Shown here: one piece after another, positions 18,810 to 27,953 of the stretch
How the letters are laid out: each line of letters opens with the position of its first letter
How positions within the stretch are numbered: position 1 is the first letter of the stretch
Assembly: GCA_003168255.1 (NCBI GenBank)
Contig: PMSU01000098.1
Coordinates: 42,835-106,834, forward strand
DNA: 64,000 bases
Source: Actinomycetota bacterium
GTDB taxonomy: Bacteria; Actinomycetota; Actinomycetes; Streptosporangiales; Streptosporangiaceae
Direction: 5' to 3'
The notes under the pieces: generated by a model
Databases searched by the model: none
Told to the model about the DNA's origin: nothing
Seen by the model: only the letters and a program-made list of their open reading frames with translations
Position numbers and translations under genes: made by a program

Positions 18810-19397
18810 ATGCACTGGTTGCGAGCGGACACCACACGGCGGGAGTTCGAACGGTTCGTGACCGAGCAGACCGATCAGCTGCTGCGCACCGCCTACCTGA
18901 TGGCCTGGGACCTGGCCGAGACCGAGGACCTCGTCCAGGAAACCCTGCTGCAGGTGGCCAGGCGCTGGGCCAAGGTCGCCGCGATGGAGCACCCGGCCGC
19001 CTATGCCCGGAAACTGCTGGTCAACCTGGCGATCGACACCGCGCAGAAGCGGGCCCGCCGCAGCGGTGAGCTCACGGCTGGCGGCGGCGCGGACGTCACG
19101 GACCGGCCAGACCACCGGGCAGAGCGCGACCTGGACTCCGTGGACACCCAGGCGGTGCTGCTGGACGTGCTGGCCGGACTCCCCGCCAGGCAACGCGCGA
19201 TCATCGTCCTTCGCTACTGGGAGGACCTGCCCGAAGCGGAGGTGGCGGCCATCCTCGGCTGCTCGACGGGCACCGTGAAAAGCACCGCCTCGCGCGGGCT
19301 TGCACGGCTCCGCGAGCAACTCGGCCACGGGCCGCCCGGTGATCCCGCGCTTGCCGATTTCACCCAGGCCACCACCGACGGGAAGGTCACCCGATGA
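18810..19397 (+). CDS. ECF sigma factor, SigE family (SCO/M. group)
   Basis: FVTEQTDQLLRTAYLMAWDLAETEDLVQETLLQVARRWAKV; LPARQRAIIVLRYWEDLPEAEVAAILGCSTGTVKSTASRGLARLRE. Confidence 0.9.
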   Translation: MHWLRADTTRREFERFVTEQTDQLLRTAYLMAWDLAETEDLVQETLLQVARRWAKVAAMEHPAAYARKLLVNLAIDTAQKRARRSGELTAGGGADVTDRPDHRAERDLDSVDTQAVLLDVLAGLPARQRAIIVLRYWEDLPEAEVAAILGCSTGTVKSTASRGLARLREQLGHGPPGDPALADFTQATTDGKVTR

Positions 19398-19987
19398 ACA
19401 CCGACGAATTCGAGGACAACCTGCGCGAGACTCTCGCGCACCGCGCCGCCGGGGTACCGGCCACGGCCGGTGACCGGCTGCGGCAGCGAACCTACCTGCC
19501 CCGGGCCCACGGCCGGGCCGCCCTGGCCACGGCCATGACGGCAGGGGCCGCAGCGGTAGCGGCCGTGGCCGCGCTGGCCGTCACCGCGCTGGCGCCCGCT
19601 AGCTCGCCCGCCAGCCACCAGTCCCACACCACGCAGGCCTGGACGGTCTCCAAGGAGTCCAACGGCGACATCGTCGTGCTCTACTGGTCGCTCCGCGACC
19701 CGGCCGGGCTGGAGGCCAAGCTGCGTGCGTACGGCGTGCCGTCCAGCGTCACCGTGGGCCACATCAACCCGGCCTGCCACCGCTACACCGGCCCGATCCT
19801 CAAGCACGGGCGAATGGGCGGGGGGGTCAGCGCGCCCGGCTCGGACAGGCCCAGCCGTCTGGTCATCGACCCCTCGGACATCCCGCCAGGTGCCGGGCTC
19901 CAGATCGCCGTCAACATCCCTTATCACGGCGGAGTGAGGGGGCTCACCGGCGTGGTCCAGGCCACCCCGGCCTGCACCGGCAGGTGA
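19394..19987 (+). CDS. hypothetical membrane-anchored protein translationally coupled to the ECF sigma gene
   Basis: 4-bp overlap with sigma gene; one predicted TM (ALATAMTAGAAAVAAVAALAVTALA). Confidence 0.75.
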   Translation: MNTDEFEDNLRETLAHRAAGVPATAGDRLRQRTYLPRAHGRAALATAMTAGAAAVAAVAALAVTALAPASSPASHQSHTTQAWTVSKESNGDIVVLYWSLRDPAGLEAKLRAYGVPSSVTVGHINPACHRYTGPILKHGRMGGGVSAPGSDRPSRLVIDPSDIPPGAGLQIAVNIPYHGGVRGLTGVVQATPACTGR

Positions 19988-20094
19988 CCCTCCGGGGGCC
20001 GGTCACCCCGTGATCGGCCACCACCCAGAAGGGCCGCGCACCCCGCGCGGTCCTTCGTGGTACGACGCGAACTGGGCACCGATATGTTCGCACC

Positions 20095-20652
20095 ATGCCG
20101 TTCTATGTTTACGGTCAGGACCGGCCGGGGGTTGATGCTGAGTTGCTCGACCTGACCGAGACGCACTGGTCGTACATGGACTCCTTCGCCGACCGGCTCA
20201 TTCTCCGCGGCCCGACCTTGTCCGGCGACGGGACCGAGCACACCGGCAGCGTCCACGTCGTGGACCTGCCCGACCGGGCCAGCGCGGACCGGTTCGCGAC
20301 CCAAGAGCCCTACTGGCGAGGTGGCCTGTGCCAGGACCTCACGACCGCCCGGGCGGTCGTGCTGCTGCAGCGCGATCCCGGCGAGGACCTGTTCACGCTG
20401 GTCACCGGCCAGTGGTCCGCGCAACCCGCTGACGGCGCCGGCCCGCACCTGCTGGGCGACGACCCGGACAGCCGCCTGATCTTCGTGGCCTTGCTCGTGG
20501 ACGACCACCAATCCCACAGCACAGGCATCGTCGCGGTCGCCGACGCCGTCCCAGACGGGGCGCGGAGCATCGTCCAGCCGTTCGCGGACCGGCTCGCGGA
20601 CGGACCGGTGGCGCTCACCGCGCAGCGCTGGTGCCGGGGCGGCCGACGCTAG
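20095..20652 (+). CDS. YciI family protein
   Basis: MPFYVYGQDRPGVDAELLDLTETHWSYMDSFADRLILRGPTLSGDGTEHTGSVHVVDLPDRASADRFATQEPYWRGGL. Confidence 0.8.
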   Translation: MPFYVYGQDRPGVDAELLDLTETHWSYMDSFADRLILRGPTLSGDGTEHTGSVHVVDLPDRASADRFATQEPYWRGGLCQDLTTARAVVLLQRDPGEDLFTLVTGQWSAQPADGAGPHLLGDDPDSRLIFVALLVDDHQSHSTGIVAVADAVPDGARSIVQPFADRLADGPVALTAQRWCRGGRR

Positions 20653-20657
20653 CTCAC

Positions 20658-20710
20658 CTAGCCCTGTACTGGCCGGCTAGCCCTGTACTGGCTAGCCCTG
20701 TACTGGCCGA
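20658..20710. repeat. array 3 of the 19-bp CTAG repeat, three units (middle one truncated)
   Basis: CTAGCCCTGTACTGGCCGG / CTAGCCCTGTACTGG / CTAGCCCTGTACTGGCCGA directly after the YciI stop. Confidence 0.9.
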
Positions 20711-20800
20711 CTCGGTACGCGTCGGCTCCGCCTCGCCCGTACCGGGCGGCTCCGCCTGGCCCGTACCGGGCGGCTCGGACCGCGTCGGCTCCGCCTGGAG

Positions 20801-21799
20801 CTACGGCCGCCGCGGCGGGCTGACCGTGCGTGCCGGATCCCGCTGGATCACTGGGCCGAGCACCTCGTCGATGCGGCGCATGATCTCTTGGTCGAGCACC
20901 ACGCCGGATGCCTTGACGTTCTCGCTGACCTGCTCGGGCCTGGTTGCCCCGACGATCGCCGCCGAGACGTTCGGGTTCTGTAGGGTCCAGGCGACGGCAA
21001 GCTGTGGCATCGACAGCCCGGCGTCGTCCGCCACCGCGCGCAGTTGCTCGACCCGGGTGAGCACATCGTCGCTCAGGTACCTCTCGATGAAGCCCGACCC
21101 GGACGGGTCTGTTGCCCGGCTGCCGGCCGGCGGTGCCGCACCCGGCCGATACTTGCCGGTGAGTGTGCCCTGCGCTATCGGCGACCAGACCACCTGGCCG
21201 ATCCCCTCCTTCTCGCAGAGGGGTATCACCTCGGACTCGATGACCCGCCAGATCATGTTGTACTGCGGCTGGTTGGAAACGATCTTGTCGAGGCCCAGGT
21301 GGTAGGCGATCGCCAGGGCGTCTGTGATCTGCTCGGCGTTCCACTCGGACACGCCGACGTAGAGCACCTTGCCCTGGCGGATGAGGTCATCGAAGGCGCG
21401 CAGGGTCTCCTCGAGCGGCGTCTCGTGGTCGTAGCGGTGTGCCTGGTAAAGGTCGATGTAGTCGGTGCCCAGCCGCCGCAGCGAACCGTGCACGGCCTCG
21501 GTGATGTGCTTGCGGGACAGACCCCGGTCGTTCTGTCCTTCGCCGGTCGGCCAGTACACCTTGGTGCAGATCTCGATCGACTCGCGGCGGATGCCCTCCA
21601 GCGCGCGGCCGAGTACCTCCTCGGCGCGGGTGCCGGCATAAACGTCGGCAGTGTCGAAGGTGGTGATGCCCTCGTCAAGCGCGGTGGCGACGCATGCCCG
21701 CGCCGCGTCCTCTTCTACCTGCGAACCGTGGGTGATCCAGTTGCCGTACGCGATCTCACTGACCTTGAGGCCGCTGCGGCCAAGATGACGATGTTCCAT
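20801..21799 (-). CDS. aldo/keto reductase
   Basis: MEHRHLGRSGLKVSEIAYGNWITHG; FDTADVYAGTRAEEVLGRAL; LYQAHRYD; VSNQPQYNMIWR. Confidence 0.92.
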   Translation of the reverse strand: MEHRHLGRSGLKVSEIAYGNWITHGSQVEEDAARACVATALDEGITTFDTADVYAGTRAEEVLGRALEGIRRESIEICTKVYWPTGEGQNDRGLSRKHITEAVHGSLRRLGTDYIDLYQAHRYDHETPLEETLRAFDDLIRQGKVLYVGVSEWNAEQITDALAIAYHLGLDKIVSNQPQYNMIWRVIESEVIPLCEKEGIGQVVWSPIAQGTLTGKYRPGAAPPAGSRATDPSGSGFIERYLSDDVLTRVEQLRAVADDAGLSMPQLAVAWTLQNPNVSAAIVGATRPEQVSENVKASGVVLDQEIMRRIDEVLGPVIQRDPARTVSPPRRP

Positions 21800-21826
21800 G
21801 CTTCCGACCTTAATGGCCGGACCAAA

Positions 21827-22459
21827 TCAGAACTTGGTGCCGGGCTTGATCCGGGGGGAGGGCATCCTGAACCTCCGGATCTGTAGCGTCCGCATGATCG
21901 CGTACATGGTGATGCCCTTGGTGGTCTCCTTGGGGAAGCGCAGCGCGGCCAGCTTGCGCACCCCCCGGGCGATCATGACGCCCTCGGTCACGATGATCGC
22001 CACCAGGACCAGGACCACTGGGTACACGAACACCTTCACCGCGGTGCTCTTGACCAGCAGCACCAGCATGAGCACCACCAGGATGTACATGTAGTACTCG
22101 CTGAACCGTCGGCGCGAATCCACGTAGTCGCGGGTGAGAGCCTTGATCGGTCCCCTGTCCCTGGCCGACAGCGCCCAGTCCTCGCCGCGCTTCATCGCCT
22201 CGTACTTGCGCGCCCGGTCGGCCTTGTCTCTCGTACGTGACTGCTGGTTGCCGGCCTTCTTGTCACCCGGCGCGGAATAGGGCTGGCGCCGCCTGCGCTC
22301 GGCTTCGCTGCGCTTGGGGGTCGGGCGGCCCTTCGCCGGGGTGACGGAACCGCCGCCGCCCACGGGACGGTCGGCACTACCTTCGGGCGTACCAGGGTCA
22401 GTTCGGTCCGCGTCTTCGTCGACGGCGCCGCCTGCCCCGGCGCTGTTACGTCGGAACAC
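21827..22459 (-). CDS. DUF3043 family membrane protein
   Basis: GRPTPKRSEAERRRRQPYS…DYVDSRRRFSEYYMYILVVLMLVLL; typical actinobacterial architecture. Confidence 0.8.
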   Translation of the reverse strand: MFRRNSAGAGGAVDEDADRTDPGTPEGSADRPVGGGGSVTPAKGRPTPKRSEAERRRRQPYSAPGDKKAGNQQSRTRDKADRARKYEAMKRGEDWALSARDRGPIKALTRDYVDSRRRFSEYYMYILVVLMLVLLVKSTAVKVFVYPVVLVLVAIIVTEGVMIARGVRKLAALRFPKETTKGITMYAIMRTLQIRRFRMPSPRIKPGTKF

Positions 22460-22640
22460 GGACTCAGCTTAACGGGCCGGGGCGGGTCAACCGCACCCGG
22501 TGGGAGTGGTTGCCTCGGTGATGACTGGCGCCCGGAAAACCGCGTAGGGTGGGCTTTGACCAGCCGGCGGTAAATCCGACGCTCCACCGCGAGGTGCCTG
22601 TCTGGGGCTACCCGCGACGCGGCGCGGCGGAAGCGTAAGC

Positions 22641-23507
22641 ATGAAGGGGACGTACGCGCCTATGAGCGTGATGAAGCGGGTTTCGCTTATCTTCAAGTCC
22701 AAGGCCAACAAGGCCCTGGACCGGATGGAAGATCCCCGGGAGACCCTGGACTATTCCTACCAGAGGCAGCTCGAGATGCTGCAGAAGGTCCGCCGCGGCG
22801 TTGCGGACGTGGCCACGTCGCGCAAGCGCATCGAGCTGCAGATGAACCAGATCAACCTCCAGTCGGACAAGCTCGAGAAGCAGGCACGGGACGCGCTCGG
22901 CGCGGGCCGCGAGGATCTGGCCCGCGAGGCGCTCAGCCGTCGGTCATCTAGCCAGAGCCAGCTTTCCGACCTCCAGGTCCAGTATGCGCAGCTCCAGGGG
23001 GAAGAAGAGAAGCTGACCCTTGCCTCGCAGCGGCTTCAGGTGAAGGTGGACACCTTCCGCACCAGGAAGGAGACGATCAAGGCCACCTACACCGCCGCGG
23101 AGGCGCAGACCAGGATCAACGAGGCGTTCTCCGGCATCTCCGAGGAGATGGGCGACGTTGGCATGGCGATCCAGCGTGCCGAGGACAAGACGGCCCAGAT
23201 GCAGGCCAGGGCCGGCGCGATCGATGAGCTGCTTGCCTCCGGTGCCCTCGAGGACGCGTCCGGGATGCCGCGGGACGACATCCAGGCGGAACTGGACCGG
23301 ATGGGAGCTGGCACCTCGGTCGACCTCGAGCTCGAGCGGCTCAAGGGCGAGCTCGGCCACGGTGAGGCGCCGCGGGAGATCGGGGCGGCAGGCGCCGCGA
23401 GCCAGCCCGCCACCGGCCAGCCCGCCGCGGGACATCTGAGTGCGGAGCAATCGGCGACCGCGGGCGCTACCGACGCCGAGCAGCCCAAGGGGGATGACGG
23501 AGCATGA
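22641..23507 (+). CDS. pspA: PspA/IM30 family phage-shock protein
   Basis: SVMKRVSLIFKSKANKALDRMEDPRETLDYSYQRQLEMLQKVRRGVADVATSRKRIELQ coiled-coil. Confidence 0.9.
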   Translation: MKGTYAPMSVMKRVSLIFKSKANKALDRMEDPRETLDYSYQRQLEMLQKVRRGVADVATSRKRIELQMNQINLQSDKLEKQARDALGAGREDLAREALSRRSSSQSQLSDLQVQYAQLQGEEEKLTLASQRLQVKVDTFRTRKETIKATYTAAEAQTRINEAFSGISEEMGDVGMAIQRAEDKTAQMQARAGAIDELLASGALEDASGMPRDDIQAELDRMGAGTSVDLELERLKGELGHGEAPREIGAAGAASQPATGQPAAGHLSAEQSATAGATDAEQPKGDDGA

Positions 23508-23782
23508 TCGTCCGCATCCTGGGGGAGGGCCAGCTCCGGGTCGATGACGCCGTCGCCGCGCAGCTACAGGCCCTCGACACGGCTCTTGAGGCGGCGGTGG
23601 AACGGGACGACCAGGAAGCGCTGACCGCGGCGCTTGGCGCGCTGCTCGAGCGGGCGCGGAGCCAGGGCGCACCGCTCCCCCCGGACAGCCTGGAGCCATC
23701 GGACGTGATCATCCCGCATGAGGGTGCCACCGTGGCCGAGGTCCGCAAGCTGCTGACCGATGAGGGCCTGATCCCCGGTTGA
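23504..23782 (+). CDS. pspAA: PspA-associated protein PspAA
   Basis: MIVRILGEGQLRVDDAVAAQLQALDTALEAAVERDDQEALTAALGALL; overlaps pspA stop. Confidence 0.8.
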   Translation: MIVRILGEGQLRVDDAVAAQLQALDTALEAAVERDDQEALTAALGALLERARSQGAPLPPDSLEPSDVIIPHEGATVAEVRKLLTDEGLIPG

Positions 23783-24037
23783 TTCGCCGGCCGCCGCCGG
23801 CCACGGCCGGGGCGTGCCGTTCGGCTAAAAAATCCATGTCCCGCGCGGAGACGGGCTGGCGTTACCCGCCCGGGGCCGGTCAGGAGATGGGCAGGGAATG
23901 GTCAGGATTCTTCCAGCGTGACTGGATAGACATGGGTGATGGATGGACCAGGCTGCCGGATAGGTGAAACTGGAGAGGCACGGGCCAGGTAGGCGAGGTC
24001 GACAAGGCTTCGGCCACTTGGTATCGAACGGAGGCAC

Positions 24038-25000
24038 GTGATGGCGCGCACCCGATATGCCCCAGATCGGGGACTTACGGCGCGGATGACCGTGACCATG
24101 TTCCTGCTGGGACTGGTCTTCGTCGGATTGGTCTTCGCCCTGGTGGGGATACTGACCGCCACGCACGCCTCCGACGGGGCCATCATCTTCTTCCCGGTCC
24201 TGCTTGGCGTCGGGCTGTGCATCGGATCCTTCTTCTACTCTGACAAGATCGCCTTGCGCGCGTCGGGTGCCACGGAAGTAAGCCCGCAGCAGGCGCCCGA
24301 GCTGCACGGCGTCATCGACCGGCTGTGCGCCCTTGCCGACATGCCGAAGCCGAGGGTGGCTATCGCGCCCACCGACATGCCGAATGCGTTCGCCACCGGG
24401 CGCGACAGCAAGCACGCCGTCGTCTGCGTGACCCAGGGCCTGCTGCGCAGGCTGGACCGCGAAGAGCTCGAGGGCGTGCTCGCGCACGAGATGTCGCACG
24501 TGGCGCACAAGGACGTGGCCGTGATGACGATCGCCTCGTTCCTGGCGATCATCGCCGGCCTGATGATCAGGTTCGCGTTCTACGGCGAGCTCTTCGGCGG
24601 CGGCGGTGGCCGCGGCCGTGGCGGCCGCGGCAACAACGGCGGCCAGCTGGCGATCCTGCTGCTGGCGGTCGCGGCGGTGGGCGTGGTGGTCTACGCCGTC
24701 AGCTTCCTGCTGATCCGGCTGCTGTCGCGCTACCGGGAGCTGGCCGCTGACCGCTCGGGTGCGCTGCTCACCGGCCAGCCGTCGAAGCTGGCCAGCGCGC
24801 TACAGAAGGTGAGCGGCCAGATGGCCGCGATCCCGACCAGGGACCTGCGGACGGCTCAGCCGCTGAACGCCTTCTACTTCGCGCCGGCGCTCACCAGGCA
24901 GCAGAGCGCCTCCAAGTTCTCCCAGCTGTTCTCGACGCACCCCTCGCTTGAGAAGCGGCTCACCGAGCTGGCGAAGATCTCGAAGCAGCTAGGCCAGTAG
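24038..25000 (+). CDS. htpX: zinc metalloprotease HtpX
   Basis: HEMSHVAHKD (HExxH); FATGRDSKHAVVCVTQGLLRRLDREELEGVLAHE; LLSRYRELAADRSGALLTGQP. Confidence 0.92.
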   Translation: MMARTRYAPDRGLTARMTVTMFLLGLVFVGLVFALVGILTATHASDGAIIFFPVLLGVGLCIGSFFYSDKIALRASGATEVSPQQAPELHGVIDRLCALADMPKPRVAIAPTDMPNAFATGRDSKHAVVCVTQGLLRRLDREELEGVLAHEMSHVAHKDVAVMTIASFLAIIAGLMIRFAFYGELFGGGGGRGRGGRGNNGGQLAILLLAVAAVGVVVYAVSFLLIRLLSRYRELAADRSGALLTGQPSKLASALQKVSGQMAAIPTRDLRTAQPLNAFYFAPALTRQQSASKFSQLFSTHPSLEKRLTELAKISKQLGQ

Positions 25001-25002
25001 TA

Positions 25003-25578
25003 GTGGGATTCCTGGACACGATCCTTGGCCGGACCAAGCCCGTTCAGCCCAACCTGGACGCGCTGTTCGCCCTGCCTTCGGCGGCGATCACGCTGCAGGC
25101 GGCGACCAGCCTCGTTCCGACGGGCATCGGATCGGTCTGCTTCCGTGGCGCTGAGGGCGGCGCGTTCCAGGACATGGAGAACGACGTCCGCAAGCTTCTC
25201 GACATGGGCGCGGGCAAGGATGCCCCGCCGGTGGAGCTGTCCACCGACTCATACGGTTTCACCTGGCTGCTCATCCGGCGGCCGGCCGACCAGCTGGACT
25301 CGCTCGTCACGGACGTGCACGCGGTGAACTCCTCGCTGGCCGACAGCGGGTTTGGCCCGCAGCTGCTCTGCTCGCTCATCGGCTTCCACGGCCCCAAGAG
25401 CAAGCTGGCGATCGTGTACCTCTACAAGCGCGGGACGTTCTACCCGTTCGCCCCGACCGGCAGCGAGCGCCGGGACAACGCGCTCGAACTCCAGGTACGC
25501 GGCGCGATCGAGGACGAGCTCAAGATCGAGTCCGACCTGACCCGCTGGTTCCCCGTCTGGGGCGCACCAGGCCTGTGA
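25003..25578 (+). CDS. pspAB: PspA-associated protein PspAB
   Basis: MGFLDTILGRTKPVQPNLDALFALPSAAITLQAA…; directly downstream of htpX. Confidence 0.8.
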   Translation: MGFLDTILGRTKPVQPNLDALFALPSAAITLQAATSLVPTGIGSVCFRGAEGGAFQDMENDVRKLLDMGAGKDAPPVELSTDSYGFTWLLIRRPADQLDSLVTDVHAVNSSLADSGFGPQLLCSLIGFHGPKSKLAIVYLYKRGTFYPFAPTGSERRDNALELQVRGAIEDELKIESDLTRWFPVWGAPGL

Positions 25579-25700
25579 CGAGGATCGGGATATCGGATGT
25601 CATCCCGCCGTGCGGAATGATGCGGGACGGCATATCGTTGTGGCACGACGGAAGCAAAGGCGCCGCGGCGCTCTAGTCCAGACTCGGGAGCTGACGACAC

Positions 25701-26051
25701 ATGACTATTCAGGACCAGGCCACTCAGCAGGGAATTCTCCTCACCGATGTCGCCGCGGCCAAGGTGAGCAACCTGCTGGCCCAGGAAGGTCGCGACGACC
25801 TCAAGCTGCGTGTCGCCGTTCAGCCTGGCGGCTGCTCCGGCCTGAAGTACCAGCTGTACTTCGACGAGCGCGAGGTTGACGGCGACGTCGTCAGCAAGTT
25901 CGGCAGCGTCCAGGTCGTTACCGACAAGATGAGCGCGCCCTACCTGTCAGGCGCCTCCATCGACTTCGTGGACACCATCGAGAAGCAGGGTTTCACGATT
26001 GACAACCCGAACGCGTCGGGTTCTTGCGCCTGCGGCGACTCGTTCCACTGA
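25701..26051 (+). CDS. erpA: HesB/IscA/ErpA-type iron-sulfur cluster insertion protein
   Basis: GILLTDVAAAKVSNLLAQEGRDDLKLRVAVQPGGCSGLKYQLYFDE…NPNASGSCACGDSFH (conserved C…CxC). Confidence 0.92.
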   Translation: MTIQDQATQQGILLTDVAAAKVSNLLAQEGRDDLKLRVAVQPGGCSGLKYQLYFDEREVDGDVVSKFGSVQVVTDKMSAPYLSGASIDFVDTIEKQGFTIDNPNASGSCACGDSFH

Positions 26052-26106
26052 CCGCGCCTGCCGCTAACCTCCCTGTAATCTTCCCTCGTCGGCTGGATGC
26101 TTCGTC

Positions 26107-27093
26107 GTGCGTATTGCCGTGACCGGGTCGATCGCCACAGATCACCTGATGACCTTCCCAGGCAGTTTTGCCGAGCAGCTGATGCCGGACAAGCTGGACA
26201 AGGTGGCGCTCTCCTTCCTGGTCGACACCCTGGAGATCCGCCGTGGCGGGGTGGCCGCGAACATCGCGTTCGGGCTGGGCTGCCTGGGCCTGCGGCCGCT
26301 GCTGGTCGGGTCGGTCGGCGCGGACTTCGGCGACTACCGTGCCTGGCTGACGGCACACGGCGTGGATACCACTGCGGTCAGGGAGTCCCTGCTCCAGCAC
26401 ACCGCTAGGTTCGTCAGCACGAGCGACCGCCATGGCGCCCACATCGGATCGTTTTACACCGGCGCGATGGCCGAGGACTCCGGCATCGAACTGGCACCGG
26501 TGGTCGAGCGGGCGGGCGGCATCGATCTGGTCCTGATCGGGCCCGGGGATCCCGAGGCCATGCTGCGCTTCACCGCCCAGTGCCGCGAGCTTGGCATTCC
26601 GTTCGCCACCGATACGTCATGGCAGGTCGCCCGGCTGGACGGTGCGGACGTCCGGTCGCTTCTCGACGGCGCGGAGTACCTGTTCTCCAACGAGTACGAG
26701 GCGGCCCTGACCGAGCAGAAGACCGGCTGGAGCGCCGCGGAGATCGCGGATCGGGTACAGATACGGGTGATCACTCTCGCGGCGGACGGGGCCCGGGTGG
26801 AGCGGTCCGGGCAGCCGCCGCTGGTGATCCCGGCCGTTCCGGTGGAGCAGCAGACGGAGCCGACGGGTGCCGGGGATGCTTTCCGCGCCGGGTTTCTCGC
26901 CGCGATCGCGACCGGCCTCGGCCTGGAGCGGGCCGCGCAGCTAGGGAACCTGATCGCGGCGTGCGCGCTGGAGACCGTGGGTCCGCAGGAGTACGAGCTG
27001 AAGCCCGAGCCGCTGGTCGCGCGGTTCGCGGCGGCCTATGGCGGCCAGGCAGCAGACGAGCTGACCGCCCTGCTGGCCGCCAGCCCTTCCTGA
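26107..27093 (+). CDS. PfkB-family kinase (adenosine-kinase-like)
   Basis: MRIAVTGSIATDHLMTFPGSFAEQLMPDKLDKVALSFLVDTLEIRRGGVAANIAFGLG; PTGAGDAFRAGF; adjacency to HesB gene as in mycobacterial adoK locus. Confidence 0.85.
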   Translation: MRIAVTGSIATDHLMTFPGSFAEQLMPDKLDKVALSFLVDTLEIRRGGVAANIAFGLGCLGLRPLLVGSVGADFGDYRAWLTAHGVDTTAVRESLLQHTARFVSTSDRHGAHIGSFYTGAMAEDSGIELAPVVERAGGIDLVLIGPGDPEAMLRFTAQCRELGIPFATDTSWQVARLDGADVRSLLDGAEYLFSNEYEAALTEQKTGWSAAEIADRVQIRVITLAADGARVERSGQPPLVIPAVPVEQQTEPTGAGDAFRAGFLAAIATGLGLERAAQLGNLIAACALETVGPQEYELKPEPLVARFAAAYGGQAADELTALLAASPS

Positions 27094-27095
27094 GG

Positions 27096-27953
27096 GTGCT
27101 CTGCAGCCTGGGTGACGTGCTGCTCGATGTCGTGGTGGCGAACCGAGCGGAGGTTACGCACGGAGCGGACACGTCGGCCGCGACCATGGTGGGCGCCGGC
27201 GGCCAGGCGGCCAACGTCGCCGCCTGGACGGTTGCCCTGGGCGGGACTGCCCGGGTAGTAGCCAAGCGGGCCCGAGACCTGGCCGGGCACCTGATCGCCG
27301 AGGATCTGCGGCAGCGCGGCGTTGAGGTGGCAGGCCCGGTCACCGACGGGGCGACCGGCGTCGTCGTCTCTATCTCGGAGTACGGCGGTGAGCGCACCAT
27401 GCTCACCGATCGCGGAGTCTGCCCGCTGCTGTCCGCGGCGGAACTGCGGGACGAGTGGTTCGTCGGCTGCGACTGGCTGCACCTGCCGCTGTACAGCCTG
27501 ATCGACGCGCCGATCAGGGACGCGGCCCTCGATGCTGCCCGCCGGGTGCGCCGGGTGAGCGTTGACCTGTCGTCCGTCTCGGTGCTCCAGGAGATCGGCG
27601 CGGCGGAGGTGGACCGCCTGCTCGGCCTGCTGAGCCCCGAGGTGATCCTGGCAAACGAGCCGGAGTCAAAGCTTCTTATCGGGTCGGCCGGGTCGGCCGG
27701 GTCCGGCGGGTCCGCCTCGTCGGCCGGGTCGGCCGGGTCGGCCGGGTCGGCCGCTTCGGCCGCGACCATGATCGTGAAGCTTGGTCCCGGCGGAGTCCGG
27801 GTGAACGGCAGGCTCTGTCCGGCCTGGCCGGCCAGGCCGGCCGACAGCACCGGGGCAGGGGACGCGTTTGCCGCGGGATTCCTGCTCGGCGGGGTGGACC
27901 TGGGCCTTGACGCCGCGGCCCGCTCGGTGAGCCGGCTTGGCGCGATGCCGTGA
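27096..27953 (+). CDS. psuK: PfkB-family kinase, probable pseudouridine kinase
   Basis: GTG start 27096; GAGGQAANVAAWTVALGGTARVVAKRARD; DSTGAGDAFAAGFL; overlaps psuG. Confidence 0.75.
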   Translation: MLCSLGDVLLDVVVANRAEVTHGADTSAATMVGAGGQAANVAAWTVALGGTARVVAKRARDLAGHLIAEDLRQRGVEVAGPVTDGATGVVVSISEYGGERTMLTDRGVCPLLSAAELRDEWFVGCDWLHLPLYSLIDAPIRDAALDAARRVRRVSVDLSSVSVLQEIGAAEVDRLLGLLSPEVILANEPESKLLIGSAGSAGSGGSASSAGSAGSAGSAASAATMIVKLGPGGVRVNGRLCPAWPARPADSTGAGDAFAAGFLLGGVDLGLDAAARSVSRLGAMP

